Assembly: GCA_012839925.1 (NCBI GenBank)
Contig: DUMJ01000053.1
Location: 48,178 to 112,177, forward strand
From: a bacterium
GTDB taxonomy: Bacteria; DUMJ01
DNA length: 64,000 bases
Direction of reading: 5' to 3'
The stretch's first letter is position 1. Each line of letters starts with the position of its first letter. The notes beneath the pieces are model-generated. The model was not told where the DNA came from, made no database searches, and worked only from the letters and a program-made list of their open reading frames with translations. This document shows, in pieces, positions 20,990 through 31,058 of the stretch. Position numbers and translations under genes: made by a program.

Positions 20990-21015
20990 CCCCTTAAGGT
21001 GAGGGTATTTTTCAG
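20990..21015 (+). terminator. candidate terminator after the PIN gene
   Basis: TACCC-CTTAAGGTGA-GGGTA followed by TTTTT; short stem. Confidence 0.4.
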
Positions 21016-21086
21016 CCAATTTTTGCTATTCCGTTAAGAGAAAATATATAGTATAATTCAATAAAATTGAGAAGGAAGGTGATAAG

Positions 21087-21812
21087 GTGGGAGAGATTAT
21101 TAATGTAACTGTATGGAATGAATTCCGACATGAAAAGATTCACGAAGAAGTGGCAAAAGTCTATCCTGACGGAATACATAATGCTATAGGAAATTTTCTA
21201 AAGAAACAGCCCGGATTAGAGATAAGAACTGCAACACTTGACGAGCCCGAACATGGTCTTACTCAGGAGGTTCTGGATAATACAGATGTACTGATATGGT
21301 GGGGACATATGGCGCACAATGAGGTAAAGGATGAGATAGTAGACAGGGTATATAATAGGGTATTGAATGGAATGGGGCTTATTGTCCTACATTCTGGACA
21401 TCTCTCCAAGATATTCAGAAAACTTATGGGCACCGGCTGCAATCTTAAGTGGCGAGAGGCTGGAGAAAGGGAAAGGATATGGGTCGTTGAACCCGGGCAC
21501 CCCATAGCAGATGGCTTGGGAGAATATTTTGAGATTCCCCACACTGAGATGTATGGGGAGAGGTTTGATATTCCTAGACCAGATGAATTAGTCTTTATAA
21601 GCTGGTTTAAAGGCGGAGAGGTATTCAGAAGCGGATGCTGTTTCCACAGAGGAAAGGGAAAAATATTCTATTTTAGACCAGGTCATGAGACATTCCCAAT
21701 CTACTATCAATCAGAAGTTCAGAGGGTTATATACAATGCCGTAAAATGGACCGCTCCTGTGAAAGGACCAGAGGTCCATTTCGGAAATGTAAAACCCCTG
21801 GAAGATATCTAA
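21087..21812 (+). CDS. ThuA domain-containing protein
   Basis: 241 aa; [52 protein letters not shown]. Confidence 0.88.
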   Translation: MGEIINVTVWNEFRHEKIHEEVAKVYPDGIHNAIGNFLKKQPGLEIRTATLDEPEHGLTQEVLDNTDVLIWWGHMAHNEVKDEIVDRVYNRVLNGMGLIVLHSGHLSKIFRKLMGTGCNLKWREAGERERIWVVEPGHPIADGLGEYFEIPHTEMYGERFDIPRPDELVFISWFKGGEVFRSGCCFHRGKGKIFYFRPGHETFPIYYQSEVQRVIYNAVKWTAPVKGPEVHFGNVKPLEDI

Positions 21813-21827
21813 ATGGAGGTGTCATCT

Positions 21828-23231
21828 ATGAAAGGAACAGTAGGATTAATAGTTGGAAGCAGAGGTTTCTTTCCTGCAGAATTAATAAAAGAAGGAAGAG
21901 AAAGAATACTAAAAGTCCTGGAAGAAGAAGGATTTAACGTTATTACGTTCAGTCCCAGTGATGGAAAATTCGGAGCGGTAGAGACATTAGAACATTCTAT
22001 AAATTGTGCAGAGTTATTTAAGGCAAATAGTGAAAAGATAGAGGGTATAATAGTAACTCTACCCAACTTTGGAGATGAAAGGTCTATAGCAAATACCTTA
22101 AGGTTCTCAAAACTGGATGTTCCTGTTTTAGTACACGCATTCCCGGATGACCTTAACAAGATGGATGTTGCACATAGAAGGGATAGTTTCTGTGGTAAGC
22201 TATCTATATGTAACAACCTGAATCAGTATGGTATCCCGTTCTCTCTTACAAAACTTCATACAGTCGCACCGGAAAGTAAAAGCTTCAGAGAGGATTTAAA
22301 ATGGTTTAACAGTGTCTGCAAGGTCGTAAATGGCTTAAAGAATGCCAGGATAGGACTTATTGGGGCAAGACCTGCCGCATTTAACACTGTCAGATTCAGT
22401 GAAAAATTACTGGAGAACTATGGAATCTCGGTGGAGCCTATCGACCTCTCGGAAATCTTTGATGGCATCTCAAAACTTCCAGATAACGATAGTGCCGTCA
22501 GAGAAAAGGTTGAAAGGTTAAGAAATTATATGGATACTGCAGGTGTTCCAGAAAACGCCATACTTAAGATGGCTAAATTCAGTGTGGTCATAGATAAGTG
22601 GATGAAAGAAAATAAGCTTGTAGCAAGTGCTATACAGTGCTGGAGCGCCATAGAAAATATATATGGGATTGTTCCCTGTGCTGTTATGAGTATGATGAGC
22701 GAATCACTCTTACCCAGCGCCTGTGAGACAGATGTACCTGGAGTTATAGCCATGTATGCACTCCAGCTAGCATCAGGAACACCAAGCGTTATAGTAGATT
22801 GGAATAATAATTATGGAGAAGACCCTGATAAAGCAGTGGTATTCCACTGCAGTAATTATCCAAAGTCTTTCTTAAAAGAACCAAAAATGACCTTCCAGGA
22901 TATCATATCGGGGACTGTTGGAAAAGAAAACGCCTACGGATCCTGCGCAGGTAGAATCTCGAGTGGTCCTATGACATTTGCCAGAGTATCTACCAATGAC
23001 CTGATTGGAACTATTCAGGCTTATGTGGGAGAAGGAGAATTTACTGATGACCCATTATCAACCTTTGGCGGTTATGGTATAGCACACGTGGAAGGATTAC
23101 AGGAGTTACTCCGTATTATATGTGAGAGAGGATTTGAGCATCATGTAGCAATGAATAAATCTAACTCTGCTGAGGTTCTGTATGAGGCTTTCTCTAATTA
23201 TCTTGGCTGGGATGTATATTGGCATAAATAG
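21828..23231 (+). CDS. L-fucose/L-arabinose isomerase family protein
   Basis: GLIVGSRGFFPAELIKEGRE, ARIGLIGARPAAFNTVRFSEKLLENYGISVEPIDLSEI; ATG at 21828 preferred since GGAGGT lies inside the track start. Confidence 0.78.
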   Translation: MKGTVGLIVGSRGFFPAELIKEGRERILKVLEEEGFNVITFSPSDGKFGAVETLEHSINCAELFKANSEKIEGIIVTLPNFGDERSIANTLRFSKLDVPVLVHAFPDDLNKMDVAHRRDSFCGKLSICNNLNQYGIPFSLTKLHTVAPESKSFREDLKWFNSVCKVVNGLKNARIGLIGARPAAFNTVRFSEKLLENYGISVEPIDLSEIFDGISKLPDNDSAVREKVERLRNYMDTAGVPENAILKMAKFSVVIDKWMKENKLVASAIQCWSAIENIYGIVPCAVMSMMSESLLPSACETDVPGVIAMYALQLASGTPSVIVDWNNNYGEDPDKAVVFHCSNYPKSFLKEPKMTFQDIISGTVGKENAYGSCAGRISSGPMTFARVSTNDLIGTIQAYVGEGEFTDDPLSTFGGYGIAHVEGLQELLRIICERGFEHHVAMNKSNSAEVLYEAFSNYLGWDVYWHK

Positions 23232-23242
23232 TAAATAAAATC

Positions 23243-23279
23243 AGTATAAGGGGGAATTAAACCCTTTCCCCCTTATACT
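23243..23279 (+). terminator. 14-bp perfect hairpin, probable terminator of the ThuA/isomerase unit
   Basis: AGTATAAGGGGGAA-ttaaaccct-TTCCCCCTTATACT; no long T tract. Confidence 0.6.
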
Positions 23280-23307
23280 TGTAAGATTAAAATATTTCTG
23301 ATAAAAT
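23279..23307 (+). promoter_or_regulatory. promoter, predicted leaderless start for the 23314 gene
   Basis: TTGTAA (23279-23284) - 17 nt - TAAAAT (23302-23307), 6 nt before ATG 23314; no SD. Confidence 0.5.
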
Positions 23308-23313
23308 CTCTAT

Positions 23314-24207
23314 ATGAAAAGAATAGTAAGCATAAGCTTGGGTTCCAGTAAAAGAGACCACAGGGTCTCTTTGTCTATTTTAGGAGAAGAGGTAATAATA
23401 GAAAGAATAGGGACAGATGGAGATATAGATAAAGCTATTGAGAAGATCGGAGAGCTTGATGGAAAGGTCTCGGCTATAGGTTTGGGGGGCATAGATCTAT
23501 ACTTTACCATAGGTAATAAAAGGTATGTGGTAAAAGATGCGTTGAAGATGGCAAAAGCTGCAGTAAAGACTCCTGTAGTTGACGGAAGTTTAATAAAAGA
23601 CACACTGGAGAAGCAGACAGTAAAACTATTAAGTAATGTGATTCCTGGAGGAATCAGAGGGAAAAATGTACTCTTACCCTCTGCCGTTGACAGGTTCGGT
23701 ATGGCTGAAGCATTCCATAACCTGGGGGCTAATATCCTTATAGGAGACCTTATGTTTGCATTGGGGATTCCTATCCCTATTTACAGTATAAAATTACTGA
23801 AAATCCTGGCTTATATATTACTCCCTGTGCTGACCAGATTACCTTTTTATATATTATATCCAGTCGGAGAAAAACAGGAGAAAAATACACCTAAATTTAC
23901 GAAATACTTTATCTGGGCAGATATAATAGCTGGAGATTTTATCTACATCAAAAAGTATATGCCTGAAAGGCTGGAGGGTAAGGTTATATTTACCAATACG
24001 GTTACCTCTGGAGATAAAGAGATGCTTAAAGAGAGAGGGGTAAGATATCTTATAACTACCACTCCAGAATTAGGCGGCAGGTCCTTTGGCACCAATGTGC
24101 TGGAAGGGTTTTTAGTGGCTATGCAAGATAAGCGACTTCCTCAGGAGAGCGATGAGGAGTTCTTAGAAAGAATAGGATTTAAACCAAGGGTAGAAATACT
24201 TAATTGA
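23314..24207 (+). CDS. quinate 5-dehydrogenase-like conserved protein
   Basis: MKRIVSISLGSSKRDHRVSLSILGEEVIIERIGTDGD resembles Firmicutes proteins carrying that label; true function uncertain. Confidence 0.6.
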   Translation: MKRIVSISLGSSKRDHRVSLSILGEEVIIERIGTDGDIDKAIEKIGELDGKVSAIGLGGIDLYFTIGNKRYVVKDALKMAKAAVKTPVVDGSLIKDTLEKQTVKLLSNVIPGGIRGKNVLLPSAVDRFGMAEAFHNLGANILIGDLMFALGIPIPIYSIKLLKILAYILLPVLTRLPFYILYPVGEKQEKNTPKFTKYFIWADIIAGDFIYIKKYMPERLEGKVIFTNTVTSGDKEMLKERGVRYLITTTPELGGRSFGTNVLEGFLVAMQDKRLPQESDEEFLERIGFKPRVEILN

Positions 24208-24224
24208 TTCAAAGAGGTGATAGT

Positions 24225-24698
24225 GTGAAAGATAAGGAAATCCTTCTTACTAAAGAGGGGTACGAGGCCTTATTGAAAGAGCTGGACGATCTTAAAAAGA
24301 ATAAACGTAAGGAAGTGACAGAAAAAATTAAGCAGGCTAAAGAATTTGGGGACCTCTCTGAAAATGCGGAGTATACGGAGGCTAAAAATCAGCAAGCCTT
24401 TGTAGAGGGAAGAATACTCACCATAGAAAATATAATAAAGAAAGCCAGGATATTGGAAGAGGATGGACAAAGTAATAGAGTCTCAATAGGTTGCAGGGTA
24501 AAACTTCTAAATCTAATTGATAACTCCATAAATGAATATCATATAGTAAGTTCTCCAGAGGTAAATATCAAGGAGAATAAAATATCCGACGAATCTCCTG
24601 TTGGAAAGGCTATAATCGGAGCTACCAGGGGTGATATAATAAAAGTCAAAATACCAAGGGGAGAAATAGAATTTAAAGTCTTGGACATAAGGAGGTAA
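24225..24698 (+). CDS. greA: transcription elongation factor GreA
   Basis: EILLTKEGYEALLKELDDLKK, AKEFGDLSENAEYTEAKNQQAFVEGRI; GTG 24225 after AGAGGTGAT. Confidence 0.95.
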   Translation: MKDKEILLTKEGYEALLKELDDLKKNKRKEVTEKIKQAKEFGDLSENAEYTEAKNQQAFVEGRILTIENIIKKARILEEDGQSNRVSIGCRVKLLNLIDNSINEYHIVSSPEVNIKENKISDESPVGKAIIGATRGDIIKVKIPRGEIEFKVLDIRR

Positions 24699-24704
24699 CC
24701 TTCT

Positions 24705-26078
24705 GTGGACTTTACTCCAACACATTCCATAGATGAATTGAAAAGCAACTTCGATCTAACAATCGAGCAGACGGTGAGAATAGCAGGAAGAATTACCGCT
24801 ATAAGAAGACATGGAAGATCTATGTTTCTGGATATAAGAAATCTGAAAGATAGGATCCAGTTATATGGTAAAGCAGATGATCTGGGTGACTCTTATGAAG
24901 AACTGATCGAGTGTCATGTGGGAGATTTTATAGGGGTAGAAGGGGTCACTTTTAAAACCCACACAGGAGAACCTTCAGTACGGATTCACAAATTCTACAT
25001 CCTTACAAGAGCATCGAGACCTTTACCAGAAAAATGGCACGGTATAACAGATGTGGAAACCAGATACAGGAGAAGATATCTAGATCTGATAGCAAACGAA
25101 AACTCCAGAAAGATATTTCTCCTTAGAGCCAGGATGATAAAAGAGATAAGAAAATTCCTAGAAGACATGGGATTTATAGAGGTTGAGACTCCAATCTTAC
25201 ATACAGTCCCTGGTGGAGGTGCAGCCCGTCCATTCATAACTCACCATAATGCATTAAATATTGACCTGTATCTCAGGATAGCGCTTGAGTTGTATCTTAA
25301 GAGGTTAATAGTGGCTGGATATGAGAAAGTATTTGAGATAAACAGGTGTTTCAGGAATGAAGGAATCTCCACCGTACATAATCCTGAGTTTACAATGATG
25401 GAACTTTACCAGGCTTATGCAGATTATAATACAATGATGTCTCTGACGGAGGAACTAATCGTACATTTAGCTAGCACATTATTTGGTAAACCGATCATAT
25501 ATAGAGACAATGAGGAGATAGATATATCCCCCCCATGGGATAGGAGAGAGTTACTAGATATAGTAATAGAATATACAGGAGTAAATCCTCTGGATTTAAC
25601 CAGAGAAGATTTATTAGAATATGCCAGTAAACTCGAAATAAAGGTAACCACCGAGGAAAGTCTCTGGGCTAAAGTATTAATGGGGCTTTTCGATGAGGAA
25701 ATACAACCAAAATTAAAAAGACCAACATTTATCACAGGTTATCCTGTAGCGGTATCACCGCTGGCTAAAGCAAGGGAGAATGACCCAAGATTTACAGATA
25801 GATTTGAACTATTTATTGGCGGCTTAGAGGTGGCGAATGCTTTTTCTGAATTGAATAACCCTGTAGAACAGAGGGAAAGATTTGAGGCACAATTAAGAGA
25901 AAAGATGATGGGAGAAGAGGAGACACATCCTATGGATGAAGACTTTATAGAAGCATTAGAATATGGGATGCCTCCTACCGGTGGATTAGGAATAGGAATA
26001 GACAGGCTCACAATGCTCTTTGCCAATGTAGATTCTATAAGAGAGGTGATTCTGTTCCCATTACAGAGACCAGAATGA
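24705..26078 (+). CDS. lysS: lysyl-tRNA synthetase, class II
   Basis: RYRRRYLDLIANENSRKIF, FEINRCFRNEGISTVHNPEFTMMELYQAYADY, GLGIGIDRLTMLF. Confidence 0.97.
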   Translation: MDFTPTHSIDELKSNFDLTIEQTVRIAGRITAIRRHGRSMFLDIRNLKDRIQLYGKADDLGDSYEELIECHVGDFIGVEGVTFKTHTGEPSVRIHKFYILTRASRPLPEKWHGITDVETRYRRRYLDLIANENSRKIFLLRARMIKEIRKFLEDMGFIEVETPILHTVPGGGAARPFITHHNALNIDLYLRIALELYLKRLIVAGYEKVFEINRCFRNEGISTVHNPEFTMMELYQAYADYNTMMSLTEELIVHLASTLFGKPIIYRDNEEIDISPPWDRRELLDIVIEYTGVNPLDLTREDLLEYASKLEIKVTTEESLWAKVLMGLFDEEIQPKLKRPTFITGYPVAVSPLAKARENDPRFTDRFELFIGGLEVANAFSELNNPVEQRERFEAQLREKMMGEEETHPMDEDFIEALEYGMPPTGGLGIGIDRLTMLFANVDSIREVILFPLQRPE

Positions 26079-27439
26079 GTAAGACCGGTAAACTGTACAG
26101 GTGTACAGAATGTGGTTATACTACATCTCACTGGCTTGGTCGGTGCCCTAACTGCAGCTCCTGGAACACGATAGAAGAGGTTGTGGTAGAGAAGGAACCT
26201 AAAAGGTCTCAAATTAAAGTAGCGTCCAGCAAGCCATTAACACTTACAGAGATAAGGGCTACCTCTATAGAGAGGATAACCACCGATTATGGAGAAACAG
26301 ATAGGCTTTTAGGGGGAGGTGTAGTTCCAGGTTCTGTACTCCTGATAGGAGGAGAACCAGGTATAGGAAAATCTACACTTATGATCCAGCTCTCAGAATC
26401 TTTTTCCAAGAAAGGACTTAAGGTCTTATACAACTGTGCAGAGGAGTCTGTATATCAGGTAGGGTTAAGAGCCAGCAGATTAAATATAGAGGGCAAAAAT
26501 CTTATGATAATAAGTGAGAGTAGCCTTGATTCAGCTATAAGCCTCTATGAGGAGATGAAACCTGATATCTTTATTATAGATTCTATCCAGGCTGTAAGGG
26601 ATGAGTCTCTGGAAGCTCAGCCCGGAACTGTAAGTCAGATAAAACTCTGCACATCAAGAATTATAGATATAGCCAAAAGAGATAATAGTGTGGTCTTCAT
26701 AACAGGACATGTAACCAAAGAGGGGATGTTAGCAGGTCCTAAGACATTAGAACATATGGTTGATGGAGTCTTCTACTTTGAAGGAGAGAGAGATGGAATG
26801 ATAAGACTCCTCCGTTCGGTAAAGAATAGATACGGAGATACAAACGAAGTTGCATTTATGGAGATGACTTCCGAAGGGCTTAAAGAGATAAATAATCCAT
26901 CTCTATTCTTTATCAGAGAAGGCTTGGGCACCACTCCGGGTGCCACTATCGGGGTAGTGATGGAGGGAACAAGACCGATACTTGTAGAAGTTCAGGCATT
27001 AGTCACACGTTCTGTATATACAATGCCTAAAAGGGTGGTACAGGGTATAGATTTTAATAGATTTTCATTTATAATAGCGGTATTAGAAAAGCTCATCCAA
27101 TTAACTCTCTTCAACAAAGATATATTCCTGAATATCCCTGGTGGTTTTAATATAAAGGACCCGGCCATAGATCTGCCTGTGGCTTTAGCAATAATATCTA
27201 GCACTATAGAGATTCCCCTTTCTTCTGAGATCTTCAGCTTTGGAGAGATAGGACTTACAGGTGAAATAAGACAGGTTATGTGGTACGAAAAAAGAATAGA
27301 AACAGCACTGAGATTGGGATATAGCGAAGGTATCGCTCCATTACAAAGAGTGACTCACTCTAAAGTGAAAGGAGTAAGGACATTAAGGGAGGTGTATGAA
27401 TTAATAAAAAATGCCAGATCCGGTGTTAGATCTATCTAG
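26075..27439 (+). CDS. radA: DNA repair protein RadA
   Basis: Zn finger YRCTECGYTTSHWLGRCPNCSSWNT; Walker A GGEPGIGKST; KNRYGDTNEV. Confidence 0.97.
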   Translation: MSKTGKLYRCTECGYTTSHWLGRCPNCSSWNTIEEVVVEKEPKRSQIKVASSKPLTLTEIRATSIERITTDYGETDRLLGGGVVPGSVLLIGGEPGIGKSTLMIQLSESFSKKGLKVLYNCAEESVYQVGLRASRLNIEGKNLMIISESSLDSAISLYEEMKPDIFIIDSIQAVRDESLEAQPGTVSQIKLCTSRIIDIAKRDNSVVFITGHVTKEGMLAGPKTLEHMVDGVFYFEGERDGMIRLLRSVKNRYGDTNEVAFMEMTSEGLKEINNPSLFFIREGLGTTPGATIGVVMEGTRPILVEVQALVTRSVYTMPKRVVQGIDFNRFSFIIAVLEKLIQLTLFNKDIFLNIPGGFNIKDPAIDLPVALAIISSTIEIPLSSEIFSFGEIGLTGEIRQVMWYEKRIETALRLGYSEGIAPLQRVTHSKVKGVRTLREVYELIKNARSGVRSI

Positions 27440-28508
27440 ATCATTAAAACTTACTGCTCCAGGAACCCTGCTGAGAGAGGGCTTAGACAGGATACTGAGT
27501 GCAAAGATGGGAGCTCTTATAGTTGTCGGAGGTAACCTGGAACAACTCAACAGTATTATAAGTGGGGGATTTAGCTTAAACTGTGATTTTACTCCGGAAG
27601 CTGTATACGAACTGGCAAAAATGGATGGGGCTATTGTAATCTCAGAAGATTTAAAGAAGATACTCTATGCGAATGTCCAGCTTTCTCCAGATATATCTAT
27701 ATCAACAGTAGAGCCGGGGACAAGACATAAAACAGCGGAACGGGTAGCAAAACAGATAAGTTCATTGGTTATTGCCATCTCAGAAAGAAGAGAAATAATA
27801 ACGCTGTATATAGGAAATACACGATACGTCTTGCAGGATATCAGGAATCTACTGGTAAAGGCTAATCAGGGGCTCCAGGTGCTGGAAAGATACAGGCTAA
27901 TATTAGATCAGGCTATGTCAAATCTTACCACACTGGAACTGGAAGATAGTGTCACACTGTTTGATATATTATGGAGTTTATATCGAATTGAGATGGTCGT
28001 GCGTATAGCCCAGGAGGTAGAAAGATATATTATAGAACTCGGCATTGAGGGAAGATTAGTAAAGATGCAACTTGATGAACTTATAGGTGGGGTTCAGGAG
28101 GAGGAAATTTTACTCATAAAAGATTATATAGGTGAAGGGAATAGTCCTGAGGCTGTCAGAGATGAGATAAGAAAGAAAAACTTAAATGAGATATTAAATG
28201 CAAATGCTATAGCAAGTCTACTAAATATAACCGACTTTACAGGTCCAACTGATACAAACCTGAGATGTAAGGGGTATAGAATCTTGAGTTATATCTCTCG
28301 ACTACCATCTTCTATTATAGAAAACCTTGTCAGTCATTTTGGATGTCTGCAGAATATACTAAAAGCAGACATCCCACAACTGGATGAGGTAGAAGGAATA
28401 GGAGAGATAAGAGCTAAGAATATAAAAGATGGATTAAGAAGACTCAGGGAGCAGGGAAACAGAGGAATTCCACCATTTAGATTAGGAGATATGGGAAGGA
28501 CTAGGTGA
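27411..28508 (+). CDS. disA: diadenylate cyclase DisA
   Basis: DGAIVISED...ANVQLSPD...EPGTRHKTAERVAKQ; C-terminal HhH VEGIGEIRAKNIKDGLRRL. Confidence 0.95.
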   Translation: MPDPVLDLSRSLKLTAPGTLLREGLDRILSAKMGALIVVGGNLEQLNSIISGGFSLNCDFTPEAVYELAKMDGAIVISEDLKKILYANVQLSPDISISTVEPGTRHKTAERVAKQISSLVIAISERREIITLYIGNTRYVLQDIRNLLVKANQGLQVLERYRLILDQAMSNLTTLELEDSVTLFDILWSLYRIEMVVRIAQEVERYIIELGIEGRLVKMQLDELIGGVQEEEILLIKDYIGEGNSPEAVRDEIRKKNLNEILNANAIASLLNITDFTGPTDTNLRCKGYRILSYISRLPSSIIENLVSHFGCLQNILKADIPQLDEVEGIGEIRAKNIKDGLRRLREQGNRGIPPFRLGDMGRTR

Positions 28509-29185
28509 AATTAGGAGTAATAATAGCTTCTGCTGGTCAATCTAAAAGGCTTGGACATAATAAGGTATTGATGGAGCTGGGTAGTAAACCTGTACTTTTA
28601 TATTCTCTGGAAAAGTTTCTCGCCATAAAGACTCTATCAGAACTGGTTATCGTTATAAGGGCTCAAGACGAGATGGATGTTAGAGATATACTTTCCAGGG
28701 CAGGGTATAGCCATTCTAAAATAAAGGTGGTCCAGGGTGGTAAGGAAAGACAGGATTCTGTTCATATAGGTCTTAAGTCTCTAGTAGATTCTGATATAGT
28801 AGCTGTTCATGATGGGGCAAGACCATTTATAAGTCTTGACCTTATCCTGAAACTAATAAAAGAGGCAGAGGACAATCCTGCTGTAATTCCTGCCTTACCT
28901 GTAAAAGAGACGATAAAAACAGTAAAAAATGGTTATGTTGAGTCTACTCCCGACAGGGAATTCTTATGGAGTGTTCAGACCCCACAGGTCTTTAAATACG
29001 AAATCCTGATAAATGCTTATGAAAGGGCGTATAAAGATAATTTCTATGGAACAGATGATTCATCACTGGTAGAAAGATTAGGATATAAGGTTAAAGTGGT
29101 TGAGGGAGAATATACTAATATGAAAATTACCACCAAAGAAGACCTTCTTTTAGCTCGCAGGTATCTTGAATTGTTAGGTCTATGA
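28505..29185 (+). CDS. ispD: 2-C-methyl-D-erythritol 4-phosphate cytidylyltransferase
   Basis: IIASAGQSKRLGHNKVLMEL, VAVHDGARPFIS, LWSVQTPQVFKYE. Confidence 0.96.
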   Translation: MKLGVIIASAGQSKRLGHNKVLMELGSKPVLLYSLEKFLAIKTLSELVIVIRAQDEMDVRDILSRAGYSHSKIKVVQGGKERQDSVHIGLKSLVDSDIVAVHDGARPFISLDLILKLIKEAEDNPAVIPALPVKETIKTVKNGYVESTPDREFLWSVQTPQVFKYEILINAYERAYKDNFYGTDDSSLVERLGYKVKVVEGEYTNMKITTKEDLLLARRYLELLGL

Positions 29186-29661
29186 GAGTTGGTATAGGGT
29201 ACGATGTCCATCCTATAGTTAGAGGAAGAAGACTCTTTCTTGGGGGTATAGAAATACCCTGTGAATTTGGTCTCGGAGGACATTCAGATGCAGATGTATT
29301 GCTCCATGCCATCTCAGATGCGCTGTTAGGAGCAGCTGGACTGTCAGATATCGGTACATTCTTCCCAAATACTCCTGCATATAAAGATATATCTAGCTGT
29401 GTTATACTGGAAGGTGTAAGAAAACTGATAAAAGGCTATACTATAATAAATATAGACAGTACTGTTATTACAGAAAAACCGAAGCTCAGTCCATATATCA
29501 GTTCGATGAGAGAAAAGATATCTGCTATACTGGAAATAAACAATAACAGTATCGGCATAAAGGCAACAACAAATGAAAAACTCGGATTTATTGGAAGAGA
29601 AGAAGGTATAGCGGCTATTGCAGTTGTATTGATTGACGAAAGGAGAATCCAATGGGTGTAA
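29182..29661 (+). CDS. ispF: 2-C-methyl-D-erythritol 2,4-cyclodiphosphate synthase
   Basis: RVGIGYDVHPI, GHSDADVLLHAISDALLGAAGLSDIGTFFP, KATTNEKLGFIGREEGIAA. Confidence 0.97.
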   Translation: MRVGIGYDVHPIVRGRRLFLGGIEIPCEFGLGGHSDADVLLHAISDALLGAAGLSDIGTFFPNTPAYKDISSCVILEGVRKLIKGYTIINIDSTVITEKPKLSPYISSMREKISAILEINNNSIGIKATTNEKLGFIGREEGIAAIAVVLIDERRIQWV

Positions 29662-31058
29662 GAGTAAGATTTGCCCCAAGTCCCAGTGGAAGCTTGCATA
29701 TAGGTAATGTAAGAACTGCCCTATTTAACTGGCTATTTGCAAGGAAGAATAACGGAATATTCATACTCCGGATAGAAGATACAGACATAGAGAGGACTTA
29801 TGAATCAGCCTATTCTGGTATCCTAGAAGACCTCGCCTGGTTAGGACTGAATTGGGATGAGGGACCATATAAACAGAGTGATAGATTAGACATATATAAA
29901 AGTTATGCCGAAAGATTTTTAAAAGAAGGATTGGCGTATAAGTGTTTTTGTTCACCAGAAGAACTGGAGAGAGAAAGAGAACAGGCTTTAAAAGAGGGAA
30001 AACCTCCCCGTTACAGTGGAAAATGTGCAAATCTAACCGAAGAGGAGATATCCAGGTTAGAATCTGAGGGAAGGTCCTGCTCTATAAGGTTCAGGATACC
30101 AGAAGACGCCTGTTTTGTAGTAGAAGATATGATCAGAGGTAAAATAGAATTCGATGTGAATGCTATAACAGGAGATTTTATCATACTGCGTTCAGATGGG
30201 ATGCCAACCTATAATTTTGCAGTAGTTATAGACGATCATCTTATGAAGATCACACATGTGATAAGGGGAGAAGACCATCTGTCGAATACTCCAAGGCAAT
30301 TACTGATATACAGGGCTTTAGAAGCAGAACCCCCAGTGTTTGCCCATCTACCTATGATAGTGGGAAGCGACCATTCCAAGTTATCCAAAAGAGAAGGTTC
30401 TTTTTCTGTTAAAGAACTTAGAGAACAGGGTCTCTTGCCTGAAGGGGTAGTAAACTATCTGGCCCTACTCGGATGGAGTCCCAAGGAGGAGGAAGTAAAG
30501 ACTCTAGAGGAATTAATTGAAGAGTTCTCTCTAGAAGATGTTTCACCCAGCCCATCAGCGTATGACCCTGCCAAACTGAGATGGATTAACAGACAGCATA
30601 TACTGAGACTTGACGGAGAGAAGCTGTTAAGTTATGCAAGACCTTTCTTAAAAGAATTTGAGAACTTTCCTAAAGAATGGCTTATAAAAGCTATTCTTTC
30701 TATAAGAGAATATGCAGAAACACTTAAAGATATTCCAGAGGAGATAAAAAAATACTATCTAAACGATATATCCCTGGATGATAAATACAGAGAAGAACTC
30801 CTATCTGGCAAGAAAGCTATAGAGGTATTCTTAGATTTACTGAAGAATGCAGAGGATATTTCTGATATAGATAGTCTGTTCAAAGAGGCTATAAAGGTTT
30901 CAGGACTTAAGGGAAGAAGATTCTACCATCCGATAAGAATAGCTCTTACAGGGTATGAGTCTGGACCAGAATTAGTAGAACTTATTCCAATACTTGGAAA
31001 GAGAAAGTGTATTGAAAGATTAGAGAACTCTTTAAGATTTTTGGAGGCTGAGAAATGA
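29652..31058 (+). CDS. gltX: glutamyl-tRNA synthetase
   Basis: RFAPSPSGSLHIGNVRTALFNWLFARK, KLSKREGSF. Confidence 0.97.
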   Translation: MGVRVRFAPSPSGSLHIGNVRTALFNWLFARKNNGIFILRIEDTDIERTYESAYSGILEDLAWLGLNWDEGPYKQSDRLDIYKSYAERFLKEGLAYKCFCSPEELEREREQALKEGKPPRYSGKCANLTEEEISRLESEGRSCSIRFRIPEDACFVVEDMIRGKIEFDVNAITGDFIILRSDGMPTYNFAVVIDDHLMKITHVIRGEDHLSNTPRQLLIYRALEAEPPVFAHLPMIVGSDHSKLSKREGSFSVKELREQGLLPEGVVNYLALLGWSPKEEEVKTLEELIEEFSLEDVSPSPSAYDPAKLRWINRQHILRLDGEKLLSYARPFLKEFENFPKEWLIKAILSIREYAETLKDIPEEIKKYYLNDISLDDKYREELLSGKKAIEVFLDLLKNAEDISDIDSLFKEAIKVSGLKGRRFYHPIRIALTGYESGPELVELIPILGKRKCIERLENSLRFLEAEK

